Positions 1 to 9,157 of a DNA stretch of 64,000 nt are shown piece after piece. This DNA comes from Shouchella patagoniensis. GTDB taxonomy: Bacteria > Bacillota > Bacilli > Bacillales > Bacillaceae_D. The stretch lies in assembly GCF_002019705.1 (NCBI RefSeq), contig NZ_KV917377.1, forward strand, positions 4,517,085 through 4,581,084, given 5' to 3'. How positions within the stretch are numbered: position 1 is the first letter of the stretch; every line of letters starts with the position of its first letter. The notes beneath the pieces are model-generated. The model made no database searches. It saw nothing but the letters and a program-made list of their open reading frames with translations, and was not told the origin of the DNA. The position numbers and the translations under genes are program-made.

Positions 1-449
1 CAGATAATGGTTATGAATGCATATCGGTAGCAGAATATGTAGAGAACCTCGAACCATCGATTTTGCTTGCGGTGCGTTTTCGTAAAGAAAAACCAACAAA
101 AGCGAAATTCATTTATGAAAAGGTAGGAAGACGAGAAGCCTTTACTCTTTCCCTATTAACGATTGCCTGTGTTGTTGAATTAGATGGTGCCGTGCTTAAG
201 CAAATCAAACTTGCTATTGGTGGAGGCGATATGATCCCACAGCGGTTAACAGAAATAGAGAACGTGTTAACTGGAGCTCCTTTAACAGAGGAGCTGCTGA
301 CAGTAGCGTATTCACGATTTAAAAAAGCAGGCGTGATTTGTACAACGCCATTCGCAACAGAAGAGTACGTTCGGACAGTGCTTGCCAATATTGTTGTGTC
401 ATCTCTGGAAGAGTTTATGAAAGAGGAGGTACGCTATGGTAAGGACTAG
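1..449 (+). CDS. pucC: Xanthine dehydrogenase FAD-binding subunit, 3' part
   Basis: This is the C-terminal part of the FAD subunit of a three-subunit molybdenum hydroxylase. The frame is open from base 3 without a stop, so the gene starts before the window. The visible 148 residues carry the CO-dehydrogenase flavoprotein C-terminal domain: the K-x-GRREAF-x-LSLL segment, then the antiparallel strand and helix pattern ending in a helix that packs on the cluster. The subunit passes electrons from the 2Fe-2S clusters to FAD and NAD+. It overlaps pucD by 14 bases, so the two are translationally coupled. The subunit order FAD, Mo, FeS and the purine genes nearby favour xanthine dehydrogenase over CO or nicotinate enzymes. 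Confidence 0.88.
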   Translation, partial: DNGYECISVAEYVENLEPSILLAVRFRKEKPTKAKFIYEKVGRREAFTLSLLTIACVVELDGAVLKQIKLAIGGGDMIPQRLTEIENVLTGAPLTEELLTVAYSRFKKAGVICTTPFATEEYVRTVLANIVVSSLEEFMKEEVRYGKD

Positions 450-2712
450 GCCGGATGGTATTCCAAAAGTAACAGGACAACTAAGCTATTTAACCGATCG
501 AACATTTCCTAATACGCTTTACGGGAAAATCTTGCGTAGTCAGTATCCCCATGCCTTGATAAAACGTATTTCAATTGATAAAGCGAAAGCACTTCCTGGA
601 GTACGAGCTGTTTTAACTCACGAAGATGTTCCTGGGATAAATGGCTTTGGCATTATCGTTCCAGATCAACCTGTGTTTTGTTCCGATCGTGTTCTTTATA
701 TTGGTGATGCGATTGCCGCAGTAGCAGCCGATACGAATGCAATTGCAGAAGAAGCGCTTCATTTCATTGAGGTTGAGTATGAGGAACTACCAGTTTTAGA
801 TACTCCAGAGAAAAGCTTGACATCTGAAGCCCCACTCCTATATCCAGACGGGAATGTGTTGCATAAAGCAACCCATCAAAAAGGGGATGTATCTGCAGGT
901 TTTTCTGCTTCAACATGCATGGTTAAAGAGACGTATGATGTTCCAAGGCAAATGCATACGTATATGGAAACTGAGGGTGGGGTCATTGTGCCAGAAACTG
1001 ATGGAGGCATAACGGTTTATATGGGCACGCAACATGGCTTTAAAGATCGATTTCAGCTGTCGAGAATTCTTGCTATCGACGAAGAGAAAATCCACGTTGT
1101 CTCTAGTCCGATGGGTGGTTCTTTTGGGGGGAAAGATGAGTTAAATGTCCAACCTTATGCAGCTTTGTTAGCCCTGAAAACAGCTTGTCCAGTAAAGATC
1201 CACCAAACAAGGAAAGAATCAATGATTTCAGGCATCAAAAGGCATCCAATGAAAATTAAAACACGAACAGGTGCAGACGAATATGGACGAATTCTTGCAC
1301 ATGAAGTAGAGATTATTGCTGACACGGGTCCGTATTCAACACTTGGTCCAGCAATTCTTGATTTTGCTGTTGAACATGCGGTTGGCCCTTATCGAATTCC
1401 ACATGTTCTTGTTGAAGGAAAATCGGTTTTTACAAATAATGCTGTTTCAGGAGAATTTCGTGGCTTTGGCGGTAATCAAATAACCTTTGCTTTAGAAGGA
1501 CAGATGGATCGGTTAGCAGAAAAGTTAGGAATTGAACCACTTGAGTTACGTGAACGCAATCTTCGAAAAGAAAACGACTTAGGACCGCTTGAGCAGCGTA
1601 TTGTCCCAACAGACGGCGCGCGCGCGGTAGTGAAAGCCATTAAACATACTTCAGAACCTGTTATAAATCAGGCTTCTCGTAAACGTATGGGCACAGGAAT
1701 TGCTGTGACAATGCATGGTGGCGGATTAGGGTACGGTCGCCTTGATAAATCAGGCGGTAGAATAGCGTTAACAAATGAAGGAAAGATCGCTGTTTCTTTT
1801 GGCTTTGAGGAAGTCGGGCAAGGAATCATCCATGTCATAGAAACCATTGCAACAGGGGCGTTTGACTGTTCCGAAGAGGATTTACTCATCCAAATTGGAG
1901 ATACGCGAACAACGCCTAGTACAGGTTCAACGACGGCCTCACGAGGAACAAGTATGGTATGGAACGCAATAAACCGTTTAAAGCCACCGTTTGTTGCTGC
2001 GTTAACAGAACAAGCGGGTAAGCTTTTGCAAATAGAGGCAGACAACCTTCATCTTGGACCTGGTGGTATTTATAATCGGGGGCAGAAGAAAATGGACTTT
2101 AATGAACTGGCTGCCTCGTTTAACAAGGAAACCCCCGTTCAGTTTGATACATCTTTTGACTTCCCGACAACACCAGATCGAACCGATGGTGGACATTATT
2201 TATATACGTATGCCGCTGTTTTTGCTCAAGTTGAGGTTGATGAGATGACAGGAAGGATTGCAGTGCGTCAGTTAAAGCAAGCTATTTCAGCAGGACCTGT
2301 TGTTAATCTAGTAGGCTTTAACGGACAAATTGAGGGTGGAGGTGTTATGGCTCTCGGATATACGTTAATGGAAGACGCTAAAATGATAAACGGTCAGTAC
2401 ATTACGGAAAACTTAGACACGTATTTAATTCCAAGCATTCGCGATGTTCCCCCTCATTTAGAAGTTGAGCCCATTGAAGAACTACCGGAAGAAGATTGCT
2501 TTGGTCCTCGTGGAGTTGGTGAAATAGGGACGGTTGCAGTAGCACCTGCAATTGCAAAAGCAATTCATGACGCAACAGGTTTATGGGTTAAGAAACTTCC
2601 TGTATCACCGGAAACGGTGTTAAAGGCATTGGATCAAAGGAGTGAAAGGCGATGGAAAAAAGATGTGGATCTACTCTCAAGCTTGAATGCTCAATCAATA
2701 ACGAGACAATAA
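436..2712 (+). CDS. pucD: Xanthine dehydrogenase molybdenum-binding subunit
   Basis: This is the large catalytic subunit, which oxidises hypoxanthine and xanthine to urate at a molybdopterin centre. It has the N-terminal a/b hammerhead domain (about 10-120) followed by the Mo-binding domains. Visible motifs are GGSFGGKDE near 227-235, GEFRGFGGNQ near 339-348, and the C-terminal GVGEIG (693-698) whose Glu696 matches the catalytic base of the family. The ATG is preceded by GAGGAGG inside the end of pucC. The 758 residues include a tail of about 20 residues after Arg739 that runs over pucE in another frame. Codon 739 is CGA exactly where a TGATG stop-start overlap would be expected, so the tail may come from a lost stop. 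Confidence 0.93.
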   Translation: MVRTRPDGIPKVTGQLSYLTDRTFPNTLYGKILRSQYPHALIKRISIDKAKALPGVRAVLTHEDVPGINGFGIIVPDQPVFCSDRVLYIGDAIAAVAADTNAIAEEALHFIEVEYEELPVLDTPEKSLTSEAPLLYPDGNVLHKATHQKGDVSAGFSASTCMVKETYDVPRQMHTYMETEGGVIVPETDGGITVYMGTQHGFKDRFQLSRILAIDEEKIHVVSSPMGGSFGGKDELNVQPYAALLALKTACPVKIHQTRKESMISGIKRHPMKIKTRTGADEYGRILAHEVEIIADTGPYSTLGPAILDFAVEHAVGPYRIPHVLVEGKSVFTNNAVSGEFRGFGGNQITFALEGQMDRLAEKLGIEPLELRERNLRKENDLGPLEQRIVPTDGARAVVKAIKHTSEPVINQASRKRMGTGIAVTMHGGGLGYGRLDKSGGRIALTNEGKIAVSFGFEEVGQGIIHVIETIATGAFDCSEEDLLIQIGDTRTTPSTGSTTASRGTSMVWNAINRLKPPFVAALTEQAGKLLQIEADNLHLGPGGIYNRGQKKMDFNELAASFNKETPVQFDTSFDFPTTPDRTDGGHYLYTYAAVFAQVEVDEMTGRIAVRQLKQAISAGPVVNLVGFNGQIEGGGVMALGYTLMEDAKMINGQYITENLDTYLIPSIRDVPPHLEVEPIEELPEEDCFGPRGVGEIGTVAVAPAIAKAIHDATGLWVKKLPVSPETVLKALDQRSERRWKKDVDLLSSLNAQSITRQ

Positions 2713-3149
2713 ACATCACTGTGCCAGCAAGCGCTCGTTTGTCTGATATTGTTCGAGAAGAGCTTCATTTAACTGGCACAAAAGTCTCGTGTGGAATTGG
2801 GCGCTGTGGTGCTTGCGCTGTTATAATGGACGGTCGGCTTGTGAATAGTTGCCTAGTGATGGCTTACCAAGCAAAAAAATCGGTCATTCAAACAATTGAG
2901 GGAGTTGCAACAGAAGATGGTTTAGATCCTATTCAACAAGCTTTTCTCGATGAAGGTGGATTTCAATGTGGATATTGTACGCCAGGCATGATTATGGCTG
3001 TCAAAGTGTTGCTTACAGAGAACCCAAACCCAACTGATGAAGAAATTGTAGATAGGTTGTCAGGAAATCTATGTCGATGCACAGGTTATGCCGGAATCAT
3101 TAGAGCTGTCCGACAAGCGAGTAATCGTGTCTGTACGTCAATAGAGTAG
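2652..3149 (+). CDS. pucE: Xanthine dehydrogenase iron-sulfur subunit
   Basis: This 165-residue small subunit carries two [2Fe-2S] clusters that take electrons from the Mo site to FAD. The plant-ferredoxin-type N-terminal domain supplies Cys47, Cys52, Cys55 and Cys67. The four-helix C-terminal domain supplies Cys106, Cys109, Cys141 and Cys143, in the standard CGYC and CRC motifs. The start overlaps pucD by 61 bases. It is preceded by AAAGGAG, and the first beta strand begins only a few residues in, so a later start is unlikely. It is the last gene of the xanthine dehydrogenase operon and is followed by a hairpin terminator. Confidence 0.94.
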   Translation: MEKRCGSTLKLECSINNETINITVPASARLSDIVREELHLTGTKVSCGIGRCGACAVIMDGRLVNSCLVMAYQAKKSVIQTIEGVATEDGLDPIQQAFLDEGGFQCGYCTPGMIMAVKVLLTENPNPTDEEIVDRLSGNLCRCTGYAGIIRAVRQASNRVCTSIE

Positions 3150-3216
3150 TTTATTTCTTAGGAAGTAAAAGAATCTCCAAATGATAAAGAGAAGGATTTT
3201 TTGGTTGACAAATTCC

Positions 3217-3250
3217 AGCCCACTTTCTTATGAAAGTGGGCTTTCCTTCT
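3217..3250. terminator. Convergent terminator between pucE and pucG
   Basis: An 11-bp perfect stem (3217-3227 with 3232-3242, 4-nt loop) is followed by a T-rich tail on the plus strand. It sits between the convergent genes pucE and pucG and may stop transcription from both sides. Confidence 0.75.
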
Positions 3251-3267
3251 ATTCGCTTAGGCAGCGC

Positions 3268-4509
3268 TCAAACATTGATTACGGTCTCTCGAGTACTCTG
3301 ATCGTAGTAAGAAAGAGCTGCTTGCAGTGCTTTGCCGCTTTGAATGGGTGCTCCTTTGTAGAGAAGTGCTGCCTCAAGGGCGGAGAGTGTAAATAAAACA
3401 TTTTCTTTTCTACAACTGTAGCCCATTGAACCGATTCGCCATATTTTTCCGTGCAACGGTCCAAAAGAGCTGGCAATTTCAACGCCAAAATGAGTGAGCA
3501 TAAACGCACGGACGGCGTCTGCATCAATTCCGTCAGGGACAGTAATGCAAGTGACAACGGGGAGTTTGTGTTCATGTTCGACGTAAAGCTGAAGCCCCAT
3601 TGCCTTAATTCCGCTAATTAGTGCTTTTTCATGATAAAGGTGACGGGTAAACCTTGATTCGAGACCTTCATCTAGAAGGATTCGTAACCCTTCATGAAGT
3701 CCGTAAATCATTGATGTTGCTTCTGTATGATGGTTTAATCGCCTAGGACTCCAATAATCTTGGAGTTGACTTAAGTCAAAATAATTGCTGCGAATGACAG
3801 TACCTGTACTCTTTTCAGCAAGTTCTTTTTCCGTAGCGATGCCTCGCTCGACTTTTTTACGTCGGTTAATGACTTTTTCAGCGCGGCTATTGTATGTAAT
3901 GGGGGCCATTCCGGACGGGACAGACAGGCATTTCTGGGTGCCACCAATGGCTGCATCGATATACCAGTTATCTACTTGCAGATCGGTACCACCAATTGTT
4001 GCGACTGCATCAACGACAAAAAGAATATCTAGCTCTCTGCATGCCTTACCAATTGCTTGAAGCGGCATCATACATCCCGTTGATGTCTCCCCATGGACGC
4101 ATGCGACAATTTTTGGTTTAGAGATTGAAATTGCTTCAATAACATCTTCTTCTTTAAAAACAGTGCCCCATTCACATTCAATGGAATGGACATCTGCCTC
4201 TAATCGTTCGCAAATTTCAATTAACAAGTGACCGAATCGACCATAAACAGGAATGAAAACACGATCGCCTGGTTCAATTAAGCTTGTTAGCACTGCCTCA
4301 ATACCTGAGCGTGATGTACCGTCAATAGGAAATGCCCATTGGTTTTTTGTTTGAAAAAGTTTCCTTAACATGTCCATTGTATCATTCATCATCTCGGTAA
4401 ATGCAGGGTCGAACTGGCCTAGAATAGGCGCACTCATCGCTCGTAAAACAGCTGGCTCGGCTTCGACGGGACCAGGGGTCATAATTGTACGTTTAACCAT
4501 TTGTTTCAT
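3268..4509 (-). CDS. pucG: (S)-ureidoglycine--glyoxylate aminotransferase
   Basis: This class V PLP aminotransferase transfers the amino group of ureidoglycine to glyoxylate, giving oxalurate and glycine. The N-terminal TPGPVE motif, the DGTSRSGIEAV segment, the Asp of VVDAVATIGG, and the PLP lysine in GGTQKCLS (about residue 193 from the start used here) are all present. I chose the ATG at 4509 because AGAGGAG lies nine bases before it. An ATG three codons earlier (4518) touches the ribosome site and is less likely. It follows pucF closely on the same strand, and these are consecutive steps of allantoate breakdown. Without context, alanine- or serine-glyoxylate aminotransferase would be possible. 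Confidence 0.88.
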   Translation of the reverse strand: MKQMVKRTIMTPGPVEAEPAVLRAMSAPILGQFDPAFTEMMNDTMDMLRKLFQTKNQWAFPIDGTSRSGIEAVLTSLIEPGDRVFIPVYGRFGHLLIEICERLEADVHSIECEWGTVFKEEDVIEAISISKPKIVACVHGETSTGCMMPLQAIGKACRELDILFVVDAVATIGGTDLQVDNWYIDAAIGGTQKCLSVPSGMAPITYNSRAEKVINRRKKVERGIATEKELAEKSTGTVIRSNYFDLSQLQDYWSPRRLNHHTEATSMIYGLHEGLRILLDEGLESRFTRHLYHEKALISGIKAMGLQLYVEHEHKLPVVTCITVPDGIDADAVRAFMLTHFGVEIASSFGPLHGKIWRIGSMGYSCRKENVLFTLSALEAALLYKGAPIQSGKALQAALSYYDQSTRETVINV

Positions 4510-4525
4510 CTCGAACATCTCCTCT

Positions 4526-5767
4526 CTAATACGCTAATTGATATAGCACTTCACGCAAAGCTGAAACTCCTATTTGTAAGTCTTCTTCATTGGTATATTC
4601 GAGCGGTGAATGGCTAATGCCATTTATGCTAGGTACAAATAGAAGGCAAGTAGGGATGGCTGCTCCAAATACTTGCGCATCGTGACCAGCGCCACTGTAC
4701 ATGTAACGAGTTGGATAACCTGTGCGTTGTGCAAGTAAATACGCGTTTTCTGCTAGTGAATCTGACATATCTACTGGTGCGACATTTGCCCATTGATTAA
4801 TAGCAATACCGACACCATCATTGAACCGAGTTTCGGAGAAAAAATGCTCCATACTTTCATAAAAACGATCTAATACCTCTGATTGATGATGCCGGATATC
4901 TAATGTAAAACGAACTTCGCCTGGAATAACATTAGGTGTATTCGGAAAGACCGACATTTTGCCAATAGTGGCGACAAAATGGGGATCTAGTTTTTTGGCA
5001 GAATTAAGCAAACGTTGAATAAGTGCAGTTGTTGAATCCATAGCGTCTTTCCGTTGATACATCGGTGTTGTTCCAGCATGATTGCTTTCACCAGTAACCG
5101 TAATCGTATACCTTCGTTGACCTACAATGCTTTTTACAATGCCGAGTGATTCCTTCGCATTTTCTAGCACAGAACCTTGTTCAATATGAAGTTCAACAAA
5201 GCATGAGAGGTCGTTTCGTAAAGCTTCTTGATGACGACCTAAACCAAAACCGGTCTGTTCCATCGCCTCTTTCATTGTTATGCCAGATGAATCTTTTATC
5301 AAAGCGGCATCAAAAGGTTTATGAATACCAGTTATATTGCCTGAACCCCAAAATGTGAGAGGGAAGCGACTGCCTTCCTCTTCACATAAAGATACCACAT
5401 CAATTGTTTTTTTTGGTTGCCCAAATTCATTCATTAATTGGGTAACAGCTAGAAGGCTTGCGATCACGCCATAAGCACCGTCATACTTTCCCCCATTATC
5501 AACCGTATCAATATGGGAGCCAGTTAAAATGACTGGTTCACTCTCTACCCTACCAATAGCACGCCCATACAAATTGCCTACATCATCAAAAAAAGGAGTA
5601 AGTCCTTTTTGTTCAAATAACTGAAACAGCATCTGTTGTGCTTGCATCCAAACAGGAGAATAAAGCAAACGGGTTACTCCACCATCCTTCGTTAAGCCGA
5701 AAGACGCTAATTGATCAATATAAGTAGTAATTAATTGGTTAGTTGATGCATGTTTTTGTGTGGGCAT
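4526..5767 (-). CDS. pucF: Allantoate amidohydrolase (M20 family)
   Basis: This 413-residue M20/M28-type metallohydrolase removes the ureido group nitrogen of allantoate to give ureidoglycine, CO2 and ammonia. Metal ligands are visible: His85 in TGSHIDTV, Asp96 in GGKYDG, the Glu pair in CEEEGSRFP (129-131), His194 in LHIEQG, and His386 near the C-terminus. The dimerisation lid domain lies in the middle (about 215-330). N-carbamoyl-L-amino acid hydrolases look alike. The direct neighbour pucG and the divergent pucR make allantoate the likely substrate. The gap to pucG is under 20 bases, so the two form one transcript. Confidence 0.88.
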   Translation of the reverse strand: MPTQKHASTNQLITTYIDQLASFGLTKDGGVTRLLYSPVWMQAQQMLFQLFEQKGLTPFFDDVGNLYGRAIGRVESEPVILTGSHIDTVDNGGKYDGAYGVIASLLAVTQLMNEFGQPKKTIDVVSLCEEEGSRFPLTFWGSGNITGIHKPFDAALIKDSSGITMKEAMEQTGFGLGRHQEALRNDLSCFVELHIEQGSVLENAKESLGIVKSIVGQRRYTITVTGESNHAGTTPMYQRKDAMDSTTALIQRLLNSAKKLDPHFVATIGKMSVFPNTPNVIPGEVRFTLDIRHHQSEVLDRFYESMEHFFSETRFNDGVGIAINQWANVAPVDMSDSLAENAYLLAQRTGYPTRYMYSGAGHDAQVFGAAIPTCLLFVPSINGISHSPLEYTNEEDLQIGVSALREVLYQLAY

Positions 5768-5895
5768 AGAATCCCTCGCTTTAATTTTTTATGTCAGAAA
5801 TTCTCCTGAAGATTCTGTGTGTTACTGATTTTACTGTTAAGCTTTGGATAAATCATTGACATAATTATCATTTTTTAAAGGGGTTATTGTGTAAA

Positions 5896-5908
5896 GTAAC
5901 CAATGAGA
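5896..5908. promoter_or_regulatory. Candidate PucR box between pucF and pucR
   Basis: On the minus strand this 13-mer fits the B. subtilis PucR box WWWCNTTGGTTAA, as I recall it, at 11 of 13 positions. It contains the core CATTGGTTA. It lies 22 bases before pucR in the gap between the divergent pucR and pucF. A weaker match (10 of 13) overlaps the pucR stop codon at 7552-7564, ahead of the uraD operon. Both are pattern matches only. Confidence 0.35.
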
Positions 5909-5929
5909 TTTTAGTGAAGGGATGATGGT

Positions 5930-7552
5930 ATGACAATCGACGAGCTTTTGAAATTACCAGTTTTTGAGGGGGCAAACCTTGTTGCTGGAGGAGTTAGGCA
6001 GAATAAACGGATTGAGAATGTGAATATGATGGATGCCCCGGATATCATCGATTATTTGAAAGCGGATGATCTTCTTGTAACAACTGCCTATCATTATAGA
6101 GATGAACCCATTCAGTTGCTTGAATTAATAAAAGCAATGCATCAAAAAGGGTGTGCTGGGATTGGATTGAAAAAACGGTTTTTAGGATCAATTCCAGAAG
6201 AGGTAGATACCTTTGCTAATACAGTAGGGTTTCCTATTATTGCATTACCTGAAGGAGTAGGACTTGGATCAATTGTTAATCAATCATTAAGTGCCATTCT
6301 TGATTTGCGCACAAGTGAATTAAAGATGGCTCTTGAAACACATCAAACATTCTCAAAACACATTATGAGTGGGAAGGGGTTACCCCACTTGTTAGAAAAT
6401 GTAGCGGAATTAGTTGGCTATCCAGTTATGTTAATGGATGAACGTTGTCAGCTTATTCATTCATCTAATCCACCTAGTCCTGTATTAAACGGACTTGAAT
6501 ATTTATATCGTATGGGTTATTCAATTTTTCCTGATGGTAGCCCTTTTACAAGCCTCACGTTCCTCATGCGTGAGCCGAAAACGATTACGGCATTTCCAAT
6601 TTTTACCGATAAATCCAAGCGTGGTGCGTTGATTGTTCTTGGGGGCATGTCAGACTCCGACACTAAGGAGATCTTGACAGTTGAACAAGCAACGAATGTA
6701 ATTGCATTTGAATTAATGAAAGAAAATGCATTAAAGCAATATACAAGAAGAGCGAAAAACGAATTTTTTATCCACTTTATTAATGGAGAATTCTCTTCGA
6801 AAGCTGAAACCATTAATCGAGCGAAAGAATTTGGATTAGATAATAATCGTACGTATAAATGTATTGTTGGACGTCTTGACCGAGATGAAAATCTACTTGG
6901 ATTTAAAGATAGCCAAATTGAGATGGAGAAGGTTTTTGATTATGTGGAAGAAGAATTGTCGATTTTTCCATTTCGTTCTCACGTGTTTATTAAAGGAGAG
7001 CTTTGTTTTATTTTAATTGAAGGAGAATCAATTGACACTGAAACCGATTCTTCTTCATCTATTCAATTAGCACTTGAACTTATTCAAGAAAACGTCTTTC
7101 GACAATTTAAACGCACTGTTTCATTTGGAATAAGCAATATTTGTTATGAGTTTTGGGAAGTTCTTGAAGCCCATGGAGAAGCGATTAACGCGCTTAATTC
7201 TGGTCGTTTGTCTGGGAATAGACAATTTGTACAAGCGTACCAAGCGAAAGACTTATCAAAGCTATTAAGGATGATTCCAGCGGATGATTTAATTGAATTT
7301 TGCGAGTATACACTACAAAAATTATCAGAGCCAAATGTAAGTGAGTTAGGTCTTGTCCAAACATTAGCTGTTTACTTAGAAACGCATTGTCAGATTTCTG
7401 AAACAGCTAAAAGACTTTATGTACACAGAAATACGATTATTTACCGACTTGAGAAAATCGAGGAATTACTCGGAAAAAAGTTAAAAGATCCTGATACAAC
7501 TCTTCATTTGCGCTTGGCATTACGAATTCAACATACGTTGCAAACAACTTAA
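5930..7552 (+). CDS. pucR: Purine catabolism regulator PucR
   Basis: This 540-residue transcription factor of the PucR/CdaR class is close in length to B. subtilis PucR (about 530). The N-terminal PucR domain covers about 1-125, a GGDEF-like middle domain about 280-420, and a C-terminal HTH_30 domain about 480-530 contains the segment AKRLYVHRNTIIYRLEKIEE. In B. subtilis the protein activates the puc operons in response to late purine intermediates such as allantoin. Here it stands between pucGF (divergent) and the uraD operon (downstream, same strand), so it can serve both. A candidate PucR box lies just upstream and suggests autoregulation. Confidence 0.88.
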   Translation: MTIDELLKLPVFEGANLVAGGVRQNKRIENVNMMDAPDIIDYLKADDLLVTTAYHYRDEPIQLLELIKAMHQKGCAGIGLKKRFLGSIPEEVDTFANTVGFPIIALPEGVGLGSIVNQSLSAILDLRTSELKMALETHQTFSKHIMSGKGLPHLLENVAELVGYPVMLMDERCQLIHSSNPPSPVLNGLEYLYRMGYSIFPDGSPFTSLTFLMREPKTITAFPIFTDKSKRGALIVLGGMSDSDTKEILTVEQATNVIAFELMKENALKQYTRRAKNEFFIHFINGEFSSKAETINRAKEFGLDNNRTYKCIVGRLDRDENLLGFKDSQIEMEKVFDYVEEELSIFPFRSHVFIKGELCFILIEGESIDTETDSSSSIQLALELIQENVFRQFKRTVSFGISNICYEFWEVLEAHGEAINALNSGRLSGNRQFVQAYQAKDLSKLLRMIPADDLIEFCEYTLQKLSEPNVSELGLVQTLAVYLETHCQISETAKRLYVHRNTIIYRLEKIEELLGKKLKDPDTTLHLRLALRIQHTLQTT

Positions 7553-7662
7553 ATATTTGGTTTTTTTGTACAATGAAGTGTCGTTTATTTGTTTAATGTG
7601 AACAATGACCTCGTCCATACTCGCCAGTATCATGAACAAAAAAGAGAGAGGTGGATTTCATT

Positions 7663-8172
7663 ATGCTTGTATTAGCAAGATTAAATGAAGTACCACTGAA
7701 AGAATTTACGACTTTACTTTCAGGAATTTATGAACATTCCCCTTGGATAGCAGAAGAAGCTGGTCAGAAACGGCCTTTTAAATCAATTGAACAACTGCGA
7801 GTTGCACTTAAAGCTACTGTTGATGAAGCTTCCTACGAGGATAAATTAACTTTAATTCGCATGCACCCAGAATTAGGAACAAAGAAGCCGCTAACTGCTC
7901 ATTCAGCTCAAGAACAACGAGAAGCGGGTTTAAATGAATTAACAGAATCAGAAATAAATCAATTTTTGGAACTAAATAGTGATTATTCAAAGAAATTTGG
8001 TTTTCCTTTTGTAAAAGCTGTCAAGGGAAAGACAAAACGAGAGATTTACGAATCTCTACAACTCCGGATCAAACAAAAAGAAGACAAAGAGTTTATTCAA
8101 GCGATAAATGAGATTCATCAAATTGCGGCCATTCGTTTAAACGAATGGTTTGCAAATAAGGCTCTTTGTTAA
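7663..8172 (+). CDS. uraD: OHCU decarboxylase
   Basis: This 169-residue 2-oxo-4-hydroxy-4-carboxy-5-ureidoimidazoline decarboxylase converts OHCU to (S)-allantoin, the last step of urate breakdown. The family signatures are visible: GIYEHSPW near the N-terminus, the catalytic His in MHPELG, and NSDYSKKFGFPFV. I use the ATG at 7663, 11 bases after GAGAGG, because the GTG four codons earlier overlaps that ribosome site. In B. subtilis this domain is fused to uricase in PucL; here the two are separate genes, with uricase starting 28 bases downstream. Confidence 0.9.
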   Translation: MLVLARLNEVPLKEFTTLLSGIYEHSPWIAEEAGQKRPFKSIEQLRVALKATVDEASYEDKLTLIRMHPELGTKKPLTAHSAQEQREAGLNELTESEINQFLELNSDYSKKFGFPFVKAVKGKTKREIYESLQLRIKQKEDKEFIQAINEIHQIAAIRLNEWFANKALC

Positions 8173-8200
8173 AAGAAAACCAAGATGAGGAGAATGATAA

Positions 8201-9157
8201 ATGGAACCGAGAATGATGACTTATGGAAAAGGGAATGTGTTTGCGTATCGTACATTCATGGCACCTCTTATTGGGCTTAAATCAATTCCAGAATCTAGTA
8301 TTAAGGGTAGGGACAATACTGTATTTGGAGTTGAAATCACTGTGGAAATAGGAGGCGCTCAATTCTTACCTTCTTTTACAGAAGGAGATAATTCAATGGT
8401 TGTTGCGACGGATTCGATGAAAAACTTCATCCAACGACGTCTAGGTTCTTACGAAGGTACAACAGTTGAAGGGTTTATTTATTATGTTTCCTCTGAATTT
8501 CTGAAAACGTACCACCATGTTCAGTCGATTAAAATGACGGGCGTAGCGATTCCTTTTGAAGGGGCGTACAGTGGCGAGGAACCACTTGTATTTAAACGGT
8601 CGCGTAATGAACATGCAAAAGCATTTATTGAAATGGTTCAATCAGACACTGGTGTTGTCGTTACTTCACAGTCAAGCGGTATTGATGATGTTCAACTTGT
8701 TAAAGTAAAAGACAATTCTTTTGTTGGTTTTATTCGCGATGAATATACGACCTTGCCTGAAGATGGGAACAGACCACTGTTTATTTATCTAAATATCGGT
8801 TGGACCTATGAAAATCATTCTGATGCAACAGGAGACGTACCCACGCTTTATGTAGCGGCAGAGCAAGTGAATGATATCGCTAGTACTGTTTTTCAAGAAA
8901 TTGCTTCACCTTCTATTCAAAGTTTAATCTTTCAGATTGGTTGCCGAGTACTGGAACGCTTCCCGCAGCTTACACAAGTGACATTTGAGTCACAGAACCG
9001 AACGTGGGACACAGTTGTTGAAGCAATTCCAGAAAGCGAAGGAAAAGTCTATACCGAACCGAGGCTTCCATATGGGTTCCAACGTTTCGCTGTGACAAGA
9101 GCTGATTTAAAGAAAGTGTTAATTCAGTCATCAGTAAATAATGGGGCACGTTCATGA
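8201..9157 (+). CDS. uox: Urate oxidase (uricase)
   Basis: This cofactor-free uricase (318 residues) oxidises urate to 5-hydroxyisourate with O2. The tandem tunnelling-fold repeats are recognisable. The catalytic Lys/Thr pair is probably Lys10 in MTYGKGNV and Thr70 in VVATDSMKN. The C-terminal part has the conserved FESQNRTWD segment. The gene corresponds to the C-terminal uricase domain of B. subtilis PucL, without the fused decarboxylase. It has an AGGAGAAT site and its TGA overlaps the next ATG (ATGA), so production of HIU and its hydrolysis are coupled. Confidence 0.93.
   Translation: MEPRMMTYGKGNVFAYRTFMAPLIGLKSIPESSIKGRDNTVFGVEITVEIGGAQFLPSFTEGDNSMVVATDSMKNFIQRRLGSYEGTTVEGFIYYVSSEFLKTYHHVQSIKMTGVAIPFEGAYSGEEPLVFKRSRNEHAKAFIEMVQSDTGVVVTSQSSGIDDVQLVKVKDNSFVGFIRDEYTTLPEDGNRPLFIYLNIGWTYENHSDATGDVPTLYVAAEQVNDIASTVFQEIASPSIQSLIFQIGCRVLERFPQLTQVTFESQNRTWDTVVEAIPESEGKVYTEPRLPYGFQRFAVTRADLKKVLIQSSVNNGARS

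Noticed and set aside
1668-2045. 125-codon antisense frame in pucD
   Set aside because: Shadow of a conserved molybdoenzyme gene; no start signals.
5856-5861. Perfect TTGACA before pucR
   Set aside because: No acceptable -10 element at 16-18 bases, so I did not call a promoter.
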